From assembly GCA_944358795.1 (NCBI GenBank), contig CALVRW010000049.1, positions 1 to 43,752 of the forward strand: DNA of 43,752 nt. Direction: 5' to 3'. Origin of the DNA: an uncultured Bacilli bacterium. Lineage in GTDB: Bacteria; Bacillota_I; Bacilli_A; RF39; UBA660. This document shows positions 1-7,885 of the stretch, one piece after another. Each line of letters opens with the position of its first letter. Position 1 is the stretch's first letter. The position numbers and the translations under genes were made by a program. The notes beneath the pieces were generated by a model. The model did not search any database. It had not been told where the DNA came from and saw only the letters and a list, made by a program, of their open reading frames with translations.

Positions 1-75
1 GGGAATAATAAAATCAGGATGTTCTTTACGAAATCGTATAAATGATTCTTTATCTTTGATCGCGTAATAATTCAC
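1..75 (-). CDS. Partial gene start, unknown product (left edge)
   Basis: The first 25 codons of a gene that leaves the window on the left. A GTG start at 73-75 follows a strong ribosome binding site (GGAGGTGAT, about 81-88 on the complement), and the frame stays open to base 1. The visible peptide begins MNYYAIKDKES and is too short to place in a family. The start call rests on the binding site and spacing. It lies downstream of trxA on the same strand but is separated from it by a terminator. Confidence 0.5.
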   Translation of the reverse strand, partial: MNYYAIKDKESFIRFRKEHPDFIIP

Positions 76-263
76 ACAATCACCTCCAAGATAAACTTAA
101 CAAAGATGAAAAAGAGAAGCAAATGACAGTTTTATCGAATTAATACTATGATTAAAAAAAAATAATAATAAATAAATCATTCGATATCTTAATAGATGAA
201 AGAAATGAAAAAAAGAAAAGCAAAATCTTAATAAAAAAGAAAAACAGTAAACTTTCCAAGATA

Positions 264-303
264 TAAAAAAAGTCATTTTAGAAAACCAATTTCTAAAACG
301 ACT
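264..303 (-). terminator. Rho-independent terminator after trxA
   Basis: On the minus strand a 12-13 bp stem (arms 291-303 and 271-283, one G-U pair) is followed by seven Ts (270-264). It closes the cvpA-trxA transcript. The rest of the 76-316 gap is A/T-rich and I see no gene in it. Confidence 0.85.
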
Positions 304-316
304 CACCTATTATTTT

Positions 317-628
317 TTATCTTTCCTCATTAATCCAATTAGTAAGCATTTCTTTTGGCATATAACCACTTTTTTGAGAAACAATAGAACCATTTTTAAA
401 TAAGAATAATGTTGGTACACTCATCACGCCATATTCACGTGCTAAGCTTCGACTTTCATCAATGTCTACTTTAACAATCTTTACATCACTTCGATCGTTT
501 TCCAACTCTTCTAATACTGGTCCTAACATTTTACATGGTCCACACCAAGTTGCGAAAAAATCAACTAATACAAGTTCATCACTCACTAATTCTTTAAAAT
601 TTTTCTCTGTCGCATGCATAATAGCCAT
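317..628 (-). CDS. trxA: Thioredoxin
   Basis: Cytoplasmic dithiol-disulfide oxidoreductase of 103 residues, the normal length for bacterial thioredoxin. The redox motif WCGPC sits near residue 28, followed by the conserved cis-proline segment SVPTLFLF and the glycine-containing C-terminal helix region. It is reduced by thioredoxin reductase and supplies electrons to ribonucleotide reductase, peroxidases and protein disulfides. The start is the ATG at 626-628 with GGAGG seven bases upstream; a second Met three codons in is less well spaced. cvpA ends 12 bp upstream, so the two are probably co-transcribed, with a strong terminator after trxA. Confidence 0.95.
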   Translation of the reverse strand: MAIMHATEKNFKELVSDELVLVDFFATWCGPCKMLGPVLEELENDRSDVKIVKVDIDESRSLAREYGVMSVPTLFLFKNGSIVSQKSGYMPKEMLTNWINEER

Positions 629-640
629 ATTCTTTCCTCC

Positions 641-1351
641 TTATTCATATTTACTAAGTACAGTATCAACGTTCGGAATATTTAATTTTTTACTTTCTAC
701 TAACTTAGAAACAGAATCTTTTGTAATAACTTTATATTTTAAGAATACATCCAATGCTTCTAAGTTAAATTCATCTACGTTTTGTTCTACTTCATACTTA
801 TCTTTTAATTCATTAAATTCTTCATACACCTGTAATCCATCTTTTGTATAATGGGATAACACTGGTGTATTCTTTAAAATTGGATCTTTTAATTTAGAAT
901 TTTCCATCCCTTCAATTGCGAAAATCGGAAGCGTTAAAATATACAAAGCAAAGAATGCGATAATATAATATTCTACCATTCCTACTAGTGCTCCTAATAA
1001 TTTAGATGGGATTCCTAAAATAATTGTAAACTTTAATAGTGTTTCAAATATCTTACTAATAAACAACACTAATTTAAAGACAATCATAAGAATCGAAAAT
1101 ACAATAAAGAATGAAATTACTTCATAAATTAAAATATTTAATACCGTTACACCTTTAAATACTCCACCAAAATCAAAGAATGGAAAATACTGATACATGA
1201 GTTCTGAAATATAATTTTTTAATAAATACGATAAAATAATAACGATTATAAATCCAAAAAAGGAAATAATTTGTTTTGTAAAACCGCTTTTATAACCAAC
1301 AACTGCCCCTGCTAAAATAATTAAAATGACAATCACATCAATTAAATTCAA
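641..1351 (-). CDS. cvpA: CvpA family membrane protein
   Basis: Integral membrane protein of about 236 residues with an N-terminal hydrophobic helix (IDVIVILIILAG), the conserved GYKSGFTKQI segment after the first helix, and three further hydrophobic stretches; this is the CvpA (colicin V production) family pattern. Molecular function in Firmicutes is unsettled. A TTG at 1349-1351 lies nine bases after AGGAGG; another TTG two codons upstream (1355-1357) is only three bases from it, so I prefer 1351. Neighbours are trxA downstream and divergent rnhC. In Bacillus the rnhC-zapA-cvpA-polX-mutS2 region lies near trxA, so this looks like a reduced version of that locus. Confidence 0.85.
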   Translation of the reverse strand: MNLIDVIVILIILAGAVVGYKSGFTKQIISFFGFIIVIILSYLLKNYISELMYQYFPFFDFGGVFKGVTVLNILIYEVISFFIVFSILMIVFKLVLFISKIFETLLKFTIILGIPSKLLGALVGMVEYYIIAFFALYILTLPIFAIEGMENSKLKDPILKNTPVLSHYTKDGLQVYEEFNELKDKYEVEQNVDEFNLEALDVFLKYKVITKDSVSKLVESKKLNIPNVDTVLSKYE

Positions 1352-1495
1352 ATTCAACTACCTCCTATATCAATTATATTACAAAGATAGAAAAAAAGAA
1401 AGAACATTATCATTAGTATCTACTTATTTTAAGATTTCATACTATTTCTTTCTTGTATTCTTTATGATAAAATAGTCTTATAGATGGAGGGAACT

Positions 1496-2464
1496 ATGAC
1501 AATTACTCTAAAAATAAGTGATAATACAAAAGAAAAAATGATTGAATATTTTGATGATAAAAAAAGAGAAAAAACACCACCATATGCCGTATTTCAAGCA
1601 GATGAAGCAGATACTGTTGTAACACTTTATGAATCAGGAAAAGTTGTATTTCAAGGAGTAAGTGCTGATATTGATGCAGCAATGTGGAAACAAATGGAAC
1701 AACATTTAAATCCAGGTAAAAAAATCATTGAAACCAATAGTGAAGATAAGAAAAAAGATGATAAAAAGAAAAAAGAAAATGGATTTGATCCAGCGATTTA
1801 TTATGCGAATACCATCGGTTCTGATGAAGTAGGAACTGGAGATTATTTTGGACCAATTGTTGTTACAAGTACTTTTGTAAAAAAAGAAGATATTTCCTTT
1901 TTAGAAAAATTAGGTGTCAAAGATTCAAAAAAGATGACCGATGAAAAAATATTAGAAGTAGTACCAAAATTAATTAAACGAATTCCTTATCAAAGTATGA
2001 TTCTTTCTAATCAAGATTATAATGAATACTATAGTAGTAATATTAATATGAATAAGATTAAAGCAATTTTACATAACAAAGTTTTAGCCAAAATGAAAGC
2101 ACAACAAAATACTTATGATTATATTGTTGTAGATGAGTTTGCAAAACCATTTGTTTACTTTAATTATTTAAAAGAAGCTGGTACTGTTGTAAGAGATATT
2201 ACCTTTATGACAAAAGCCGAAGATAAAGTATTAAGTGTTGCCTGTGCATCTTTAATTAGTCGTTATATCTTTATTAAAGAATTTGATAAACTAGGTAAAA
2301 AACTAAATAGAACGCTACTAAAAGGCGCTAGTAATCAAGTAGATATGCAAGGGTTAGAAATTGTAAAAGAATATGGATTTGACAAATTAAAAGAATGTGC
2401 TAAATTAAACTTTAAAAATACAGAGAAAATTAAAACATTATTAAAAGAGGAATCTAATAACTAG
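1496..2464 (+). CDS. rnhC: Ribonuclease HIII
   Basis: Degrades the RNA strand of RNA-DNA hybrids and removes ribonucleotides from DNA. 322 residues, as expected for the HIII type. The N-terminal ~90 residues form a TBP-like substrate-binding domain, then a lysine-rich linker (KKDDKKKKE), then the RNase H catalytic domain. The HIII signature GSDEVGTGDYFGP is near residue 110; later acidic positions appear in IVVDEFAKP and TKAEDKVLSVACASLISRY. The start is ATG 1496 with TGGAGGG just upstream; the earlier in-frame ATG at 1484 overlaps that binding site. A TATGAT at 1463-1468 could be the -10 box. The terminator overlaps the stop codon. Confidence 0.95.
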   Translation: MTITLKISDNTKEKMIEYFDDKKREKTPPYAVFQADEADTVVTLYESGKVVFQGVSADIDAAMWKQMEQHLNPGKKIIETNSEDKKKDDKKKKENGFDPAIYYANTIGSDEVGTGDYFGPIVVTSTFVKKEDISFLEKLGVKDSKKMTDEKILEVVPKLIKRIPYQSMILSNQDYNEYYSSNINMNKIKAILHNKVLAKMKAQQNTYDYIVVDEFAKPFVYFNYLKEAGTVVRDITFMTKAEDKVLSVACASLISRYIFIKEFDKLGKKLNRTLLKGASNQVDMQGLEIVKEYGFDKLKECAKLNFKNTEKIKTLLKEESNN

Positions 2465-2474
2465 ATTCCTTTTA
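2446..2474. terminator. Bidirectional terminator between rnhC and yitT-like gene
   Basis: Perfect 9-bp stem, 2448-2456 with 2462-2470, loop ATAAC, with a short T run on either strand. It includes the rnhC stop codon and lies at the end of the convergent minus-strand gene, so one hairpin can serve both. Confidence 0.75.
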
Positions 2475-3062
2475 TAATGATTTTTTATATTTTTTTCCTA
2501 ATAAATAAATGACTTGTGTTTGAATAAAAGTAAAGAATAATCCATATAACACGGATAAAATACCAAATGTCATAACTCCAATTACTAATACAAACATACC
2601 AATGCAACGAAGAATAATTGTCGTATTCCATTTTGGTATTTTTTTATGAATATATAACGCAATGACATCATATCCAACCGTAGAAGAATCTTCATATAAA
2701 CAAAGAAAGTGTCCTAATCCAACAAGAATTCCAGCAATTAACGCACAGACAATCAATGGCAAATCTGGACTATATGATATCATATGAAATCCATTAAAGA
2801 AAACAATATAGCAAATACTACTGAAAAAAGAATTCCAAAAGAAATCTTTTCCATGCGCAAAAAAACCAAAAATTAATAAAAATAATGTCATAGCACCACT
2901 AATATAACCAATATCTATGTTTAAAAAATGAGATATTAACAATGAAGTACTTGTAACTCCACCATTAATCATATTATTAGGAACCGTTAAAAAAGCATAT
3001 GCTGCTGTTAACAACATATTTCCAACTGCGATAATAAACCAACTTTTTAATTTCTGTTTCAT
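2472..3062 (-). CDS. YitT family (DUF161) membrane protein, lacks the C-terminal soluble domain
   Basis: A 196-residue polytopic membrane protein with five or six hydrophobic helices. The N-terminal region contains VPNNMINGGVTSTSLLISHFLNI, matching the VP-N-I-GG-x-S/T-G-x-S pattern of YitT/DUF161 proteins; a later conserved stretch is EDSSTVGYDVIALYIHKK. Typical YitT proteins are about 280 residues and end in a cytoplasmic DUF2179 domain that is absent here, so this is the short form. Function is unknown. The ATG at 3060-3062 has GGAG nine bases upstream. It follows murC on the same strand, but a terminator intervenes, so it should have its own weak promoter or depend on read-through. Confidence 0.75.
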   Translation of the reverse strand: MKQKLKSWFIIAVGNMLLTAAYAFLTVPNNMINGGVTSTSLLISHFLNIDIGYISGAMTLFLLIFGFFAHGKDFFWNSFFSSICYIVFFNGFHMISYSPDLPLIVCALIAGILVGLGHFLCLYEDSSTVGYDVIALYIHKKIPKWNTTIILRCIGMFVLVIGVMTFGILSVLYGLFFTFIQTQVIYLLGKKYKKSL

Positions 3063-3092
3063 AACAAACTCCTTTACTACATTCCTATCATC

Positions 3093-3120
3093 AAAAAACT
3101 CTTTTATGCAAGAGTTTTTT
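3093..3120 (-). terminator. Terminator after murC, overlapping its stop codon
   Basis: Stem 3110-3120 with 3093-3103 (AAGAG core) and a six-base loop; on the minus strand it runs directly into a T run. The murC stop codon (3104-3106) is in the loop. Confidence 0.8.
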
Positions 3121-4417
3121 TCTTTTTATCCATATAGTCTTGTTCTAATTTTGATAAATCGTTTGGACTCATAAACAAGATAACGGCATCATCCCACTTT
3201 AATAATTTGTCACTTTCTTCCATTGTAATTGCTTCTCCATGTTTTAATTCTCTTAAGATTAAATCACTTGTTACATCTGGATAATCTTCTTGCGATTCTC
3301 TTGCTGGATGAATATCCATTACATATGAATAATCTACAGTATTCATCACTTCTGCAAGTTCACTTGCAAACTCTTTTGTTCTAGTAAACGTATGTGGTTG
3401 AAAAACCGTGATAATTTTTTTATTCGGATATTTTTGTCTTGTTGCTTTAATCGTCGCTTTCACTTCTGTTGGATGATGAGCATAATCATCAACACATACA
3501 ATATCCCCTACGATCGTTTCTGTATAACGTCTTTTTGCTCCAGGAAATGTTTTAAATATTTTAGCTACTTCTTTTGCGTCCATTCGTTCATAATAGCAAA
3601 TTGATATTACTGCTAAAGCATCTAACAACATATGTTTTCCATAAATTGGTAAATCAAAGAACCCATAATAGTTATCTTCAACAAATACTTCAAAACTAGT
3701 TCCCTTCGCATGATAATTCACATTTCGTGCTTGAATATCATTATCTTCATCCATTCCATAAAAGAAAATAGACTTTTTAATATCTAAAGAATGCGTATAT
3801 TGATCGTCACCACAAGCAATTACCATTTTTTCAGCTTTATTCGCATAATCAGTATAAGCGCTAATGACATCATCAATATTTTTGTAATAATCAACATGAT
3901 CTAATTCAATATTTGTAATAACAGCATATGTTGGTGTATATTCTAAGAAATGTCTTTGATACTCACAAGCTTCTAAAATAAAATATTTATTTTCTTTATC
4001 AGCATGACCAGTTCCATCGCCAATTAAGTAATTAGCACCTCTCATATGGTCTAACACATGTGCAAGCATGGATGTTGTCGTTGTTTTACCATGACAACCA
4101 GCAACACAAATTGTTTCAAATTTACGTGTCAATTTTCCAATCATTTCTTGATACGTATAAATCTTTAATCCTAATTCTTCAGCTTTTTTTACTTCTATAT
4201 TATTATCTCGATGAAAAGAATTTCCTTTTACAATCACTAAATGTTCTTTGATGTTTTCAGAATTAAATTCAAAGACTGGAATATTCATTTCATGTAATCG
4301 ATCCTCTGTAAAAAAATGTTTTTTAACATCACTACCTTGTACTTGATATCCAAGAGTATGCATAATTTGTGCTAGTGCACTCATTCCAGAACCTTTAATT
4401 CCAATAAAATGATACAT
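3104..4417 (-). CDS. murC: UDP-N-acetylmuramate--L-alanine ligase
   Basis: Adds L-alanine to UDP-MurNAc using ATP, the first step of the peptidoglycan stem peptide; cytoplasmic. 437 residues with the three Mur ligase domains: an N-terminal nucleotide-binding fold (HFIGIKGSGMSALA near residue 3), the ATP-binding P-loop AGCHGKTTTTSML near residue 106, and a C-terminal domain with DDYAHHPTEV near residue 320. The start is ATG 4415-4417 with GGAGG nine bases upstream; codons further upstream belong to the leader. A TATAAT (complement of 4448-4453) suggests its own promoter. It is transcribed alone: a terminator precedes it at 4593-4622 and another follows it. The gene is away from the main division/cell-wall cluster, as is common for murC in Firmicutes. 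Confidence 0.95.
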   Translation of the reverse strand: MYHFIGIKGSGMSALAQIMHTLGYQVQGSDVKKHFFTEDRLHEMNIPVFEFNSENIKEHLVIVKGNSFHRDNNIEVKKAEELGLKIYTYQEMIGKLTRKFETICVAGCHGKTTTTSMLAHVLDHMRGANYLIGDGTGHADKENKYFILEACEYQRHFLEYTPTYAVITNIELDHVDYYKNIDDVISAYTDYANKAEKMVIACGDDQYTHSLDIKKSIFFYGMDEDNDIQARNVNYHAKGTSFEVFVEDNYYGFFDLPIYGKHMLLDALAVISICYYERMDAKEVAKIFKTFPGAKRRYTETIVGDIVCVDDYAHHPTEVKATIKATRQKYPNKKIITVFQPHTFTRTKEFASELAEVMNTVDYSYVMDIHPARESQEDYPDVTSDLILRELKHGEAITMEESDKLLKWDDAVILFMSPNDLSKLEQDYMDKKKKTLA

Positions 4418-4592
4418 ACGATACCTCCCCTGTTGTACTCTAATAATATTATACAACAAGAATTAAAATATTACTAGATAATGACATAGATTTGACAAAA
4501 CAAAATGTCAAAATAAATTTTATCATTCCCTTGCCCCACGGTACTTTTTTCTACTCCATTGGGATCTTTAACATTGTTTACATACTACAAAA

Positions 4593-4622
4593 AAATATAG
4601 GTATTTTCGCATACCTATATTT
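4593..4622 (-). terminator. Terminator after the M23 hydrolase gene
   Basis: A perfect 12-bp stem (4593-4604 with 4611-4622, core ATAGGTAT) and six-base loop. On the minus strand it is followed by seven Ts. It starts a few bases after the stop of the upstream gene. Confidence 0.85.
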
Positions 4623-4628
4623 CTTTTT

Positions 4629-5873
4629 TTATCGTACTGACCACTCATCTGGAAAACTGATATATTTTGCTGGATCTTGCCATGTATTTTTTAAATGTTT
4701 AATGTAACTATTCCAACTATAACAATCAGAACCTGCATATAAATATGGACAATCAGATACTTCTAAATGTAAGTGAATTCCAAATGCATTTCCAGTCTCA
4801 CCCATGATACCAATATAATCATCAGTATCAACATCCATTCCTTCATAAATATTAGGTGCAAAACTAGCTAAATGGACATACGTAGAACCGACGATTTTTC
4901 CGTCATAATTATGAGCAATTCTGACAATTTTTGCCCCATAAATATCATAACCAACATCATAAATAACTCCTGGAGCAATTGGATAAATTTTCGTGTTATA
5001 ACGATCATAGTTTGATAAATCGATTCCATAATGGAAATCATCAAATGATCTACCACCAAAACTACTTGTTACATATCCTTGTACCATTGGTCGAATAAAA
5101 GATCCTGTTGATGGCACATCGCCACTAGAAGATCCTCCACCTCCACCAATTGGACTAGATGGTTTAGATGGGGCTTTGGGAATAACTGCACAATCAACTC
5201 CAATCACATCATTTGGTTGACATCCTTTATTCTTATATAATGTAACCATTTTTTGTGCTGATTCAATTTGTTCTTCTACCGAAGGCATACCTTCTCGAAT
5301 ACTAGCACTTTCCGCATTTAATTTATTTTTTTTCTCTGTCAATTCTTTTTCCAATTTATTTAATTCTTCATCTTTTTTTGATAATTCTTCTTTTTTCTTC
5401 TTATTATCTTCAATTAACTGGTTTAATTCATCAACAATTTTTTCATTGTAAGTACTAATTTGCTCTACTAAAGCTGCACGATACATCATATCAGTTAAAT
5501 TATCTGCACCAAATACATAATCTAAATAGAAGTTATCACCAGCTGATACTTGTGCATATTCTACCAATGACTTCGTTTCTTTTTCTTTTTCTTTAATTTT
5601 CTGATTATTTTTCTTAATTGCTTCTTGTAAAGACTTCTGTTCTTTCTTTATGTTTTCCATTTGCTTTTCAATATCTGCGATTTCCCCTTGAATTTTCTTT
5701 ACTTCAGCATCATTTGCAGCAACCTTATCTTTTTTATCTTGTAATTCTTTTGTATATTTATTTACTTTATCAATATAATCTTGTAATGTTTCAGCTTGAA
5801 CATTTAGTGGAAGCACACAAGTTGCAAGCATACATACACAAATAACACTAATTAAACCTTTCTTCACCGGCAT
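4629..5873 (-). CDS. Secreted coiled-coil M23 peptidoglycan hydrolase
   Basis: Exported murein endopeptidase of about 414 residues. A signal peptide occupies residues 1-28 (hydrophobic core ISVICVCMLATCVLPL, then a VQAE cleavage-type site). Residues ~30-215 are strongly charged Lys/Glu coiled coil of the EnvC type, then a Ser/Gly/Pro linker near residue 235, then an M23/LytM domain with HYGIDLS (HxxxD zinc ligands) and HLHLEV (HxH). Both zinc motifs look complete, so it should be catalytically active. In relatives, such coiled-coil proteins are switched on by the FtsEX complex, which is not in this window. The start is ATG 5871-5873; an upstream GTG is directly adjacent, and the binding site AGAAAG is modest. 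An extended -10 (complement of 5893-5901) precedes it. Confidence 0.88.
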   Translation of the reverse strand: MPVKKGLISVICVCMLATCVLPLNVQAETLQDYIDKVNKYTKELQDKKDKVAANDAEVKKIQGEIADIEKQMENIKKEQKSLQEAIKKNNQKIKEKEKETKSLVEYAQVSAGDNFYLDYVFGADNLTDMMYRAALVEQISTYNEKIVDELNQLIEDNKKKKEELSKKDEELNKLEKELTEKKNKLNAESASIREGMPSVEEQIESAQKMVTLYKNKGCQPNDVIGVDCAVIPKAPSKPSSPIGGGGGSSSGDVPSTGSFIRPMVQGYVTSSFGGRSFDDFHYGIDLSNYDRYNTKIYPIAPGVIYDVGYDIYGAKIVRIAHNYDGKIVGSTYVHLASFAPNIYEGMDVDTDDYIGIMGETGNAFGIHLHLEVSDCPYLYAGSDCYSWNSYIKHLKNTWQDPAKYISFPDEWSVR

Positions 5874-6056
5874 CACACTACTTTCTTATGCCATTATATC
5901 ATAAACAATTAGAAAAAAAAAGTAATCATTTCACTTGTAATATTTGGTAATTTTAAATTCTGTCAAAAATAGTAAACTTTTGAAAAGTAAAAACTACTTC
6001 TATCTTTAAAATTCAGTGCATATAGTGATATTGTAGAAAGTGAGGAATCAATATTT

Positions 6057-6317
6057 ATGGAAACACTTAAAGTTTCATCGAAGTCAAATCCAAATTCAGT
6101 AGCAGGAGCACTTGCTAATGTATTTAGAGAAAAAGGAAGTGTAGAAATTCAAGCAATTGGAGCTGGAGCTTTAAATCAAGCAATCAAAGCAGTTGCAATT
6201 GCTAGAGGATTTGTCGCACCAAGTGGAAAAAATTTAGTTTGTATTCCAGCATTTACTGATATAGTAATTGAAGGAGAAGAACGAACAGCAATTAAATTAA
6301 TTGTAGAAGCCCACTAA
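6057..6317 (+). CDS. spoVS: Stage V sporulation protein S
   Basis: Small Alba-fold nucleic-acid-binding protein of 86 residues, the usual SpoVS length. The sequence has the family's conserved features: KVSSKSNPNSVAGALA at the start, the core VEIQAIGAGALNQAIKA, and the segment IARGFVAPSGKNL. In Bacillus it affects septation and coat development; homologues also occur in non-sporulating bacteria, so on its own it does not prove sporulation. The gene is monocistronic, divergent from the M23 hydrolase and followed by its own terminator. GAGG lies about 12 bases before ATG, slightly long spacing. CATATAGT just upstream resembles a SigE -10 box, but no clear -35 was found. Confidence 0.93.
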   Translation: METLKVSSKSNPNSVAGALANVFREKGSVEIQAIGAGALNQAIKAVAIARGFVAPSGKNLVCIPAFTDIVIEGEERTAIKLIVEAH

Positions 6318-6329
6318 CAGAATCTGACT

Positions 6330-6361
6330 AAAACTATTACGTAAACCGTGATAGTTTTTTC
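6330..6361 (+). terminator. Terminator after spoVS
   Basis: 12-bp stem 6330-6341 with 6347-6358 (one mismatch or G-U) ending in a T run. Confidence 0.8.
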
Positions 6362-6372
6362 TATTTTGTAAA

Positions 6373-6401
6373 TTGTTTTTTTCTATAATTGTGGTTATAA
6401 T
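6373..6401 (+). promoter_or_regulatory. SigA-type promoter of the deacetylase gene
   Basis: -35 TTGTTT (6373-6378), 17-base spacer, -10 TATAAT (6396-6401). The predicted transcript start near 6408 rules out the in-frame codons upstream of 6418 as starts. Confidence 0.7.
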
Positions 6402-6417
6402 AAATATGGTGAATCAT

Positions 6418-7848
6418 ATGAAGTCTGTTTTAAAAAAAGTACCACATTATGTTTGGTGGATACTTGCAATAGTACTACTTATTATTAGTATTCTTATCTT
6501 TTATTTTTTCATTGAAATACCAGTTATCAAGTTAAATGGAAAAGAACAGATTACTCTTTCCTATCAAGATACTTATAAAGATCCTGGTTATCAAGTAAAA
6601 ACTAAAGTATTACAAAAAAATATTAAAAGTTGTATCAAAACAAAAGGAAACGTAAATACCAAAAAGATTGGTACTTATACCATTACATATACCTGTAACT
6701 ATCACCACAGAACATTTACAAAAAAAAGAACCATAAAAATTGTTGATAAAAAAAATCCAGAACTAACATTAAAAGGTGACAATCCAATTTATGTTTGTCC
6801 AGGAAAAGAATTACAAGAACCAGGGTTTCAAGCAATTGATGAATATGATGGTGATTTAACAAAAAATGTTGTCATTAAAAAACTAGAAGATGGTAGTTAT
6901 GAATATCAAGTAAAAGATTCTTCTAACAATCAAGTAATTAAAACAAGAAAAGTAGAATATAAAGATATTACAAAACCAACGATTACATTAAAAGGACCTA
7001 CAACTTTATATTTAACAGTAGGATCACGTTATCCAGAATATGGTGCAAGTGCTTCTGATAATTGTGATGCCATAGGTTCTAATAATATTACGATTAAAAA
7101 TAATGTCAATATGAATCAGCCTGGAACCTATTCTGTTGTTTATTCCGTAAAAGATAAAAGTGGAAATGAAAGTAGCGTAACAAGAACGGTAAAAGTTTCT
7201 AGACCAGCTTATAGTGGAAAAGGAAAAACAATTTATCTCACATTTGATGATGGACCATCTGGTGATATTACGCCACAAATATTAGATATTTTAAAAGAAG
7301 AAGGTGTCAAAGCAACATTCTTTGTGATCAATCATGGTAGTAGTTTAGATTATTTAATCAAACGAGAACATGATGAGGGTCACACCGTTGCCCTTCATAG
7401 TTATACTCATAATTATGGACAAATTTATGCCAGTGAAAGTGCATATTTTAATGATTTAAGAATGATCCAAACAAAAGTAAAAAATATTATTGGTGTTGCC
7501 CCTACTCTCATTCGTTTTCCAGGTGGTAGTTCCAATACAGTTAGTAAATTTAATCCTGGAATTATGACAAGATTAACGAATCAAGTAGAACAACAAGGAT
7601 TTGACTATTTTGATTGGAATATCGATAGTGAAGATGCTGGTGGAGCAAGTTCTAGTAAAGAAGTTTATGATAATGTTACAAGTGCATTACGTGGTGGCAA
7701 TTATATTGTATTAATGCATGATTTTTCAAGTAATTATAAAACATTAAATGCTTTAAGAGATATTATCCGTTATGGAAAAGCACAAGGCTATACTTTTGCT
7801 GCATTATCTCATAACAGCATCAAAGCACATCATGGTGTCAATAATTAA
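6418..7848 (+). CDS. Membrane-anchored polysaccharide deacetylase with Ig-like domains
   Basis: 476-residue cell-surface enzyme that probably N-deacetylates peptidoglycan or another surface glycan. An N-terminal membrane anchor (residues ~10-35) is followed by three Ig-like/HYR-type domains of about 70 residues; the repeated pattern is a proline-glycine turn (YKDPGY, LQEPGF, YPEYGA) then DxxGxxS. The C-terminal NodB domain (about 285-470) has TFDDGPS (metal-binding and catalytic Asp), HSYTHNYG (HxxxH metal ligands), RFPGGS and LMHD, so the active site looks complete. The start is ATG 6418 with GGTGA upstream, set by the promoter. Similar Ig-NodB proteins confer lysozyme resistance in other Firmicutes; substrate here is inferred. 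Monocistronic. Confidence 0.88.
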   Translation: MKSVLKKVPHYVWWILAIVLLIISILIFYFFIEIPVIKLNGKEQITLSYQDTYKDPGYQVKTKVLQKNIKSCIKTKGNVNTKKIGTYTITYTCNYHHRTFTKKRTIKIVDKKNPELTLKGDNPIYVCPGKELQEPGFQAIDEYDGDLTKNVVIKKLEDGSYEYQVKDSSNNQVIKTRKVEYKDITKPTITLKGPTTLYLTVGSRYPEYGASASDNCDAIGSNNITIKNNVNMNQPGTYSVVYSVKDKSGNESSVTRTVKVSRPAYSGKGKTIYLTFDDGPSGDITPQILDILKEEGVKATFFVINHGSSLDYLIKREHDEGHTVALHSYTHNYGQIYASESAYFNDLRMIQTKVKNIIGVAPTLIRFPGGSSNTVSKFNPGIMTRLTNQVEQQGFDYFDWNIDSEDAGGASSSKEVYDNVTSALRGGNYIVLMHDFSSNYKTLNALRDIIRYGKAQGYTFAALSHNSIKAHHGVNN

Positions 7849-7851
7849 AAA

Positions 7852-7885
7852 GCATCAAATAAATAATATTTGATGTTCTTTTTTT
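7852..7885. terminator. Bidirectional terminator, deacetylase / bceB
   Basis: Nine-bp perfect stem CATCAAATA (7853-7861) with 7867-7875, T-rich on the plus side and CTTTTT on the minus side; sits between convergent genes. Confidence 0.8.

Noticed and set aside
97-306. Open frame on the minus strand after trxA
   Set aside because: No ribosome binding site, phenylalanine-rich composition from A/T-rich DNA, and it contains the trxA terminator.
4629-5873. SpoIIQ
   Set aside because: It has an M23 domain, but with a cleaved-type signal peptide, a long EnvC-like coiled coil and complete zinc motifs; it is not next to spoIIIAH.
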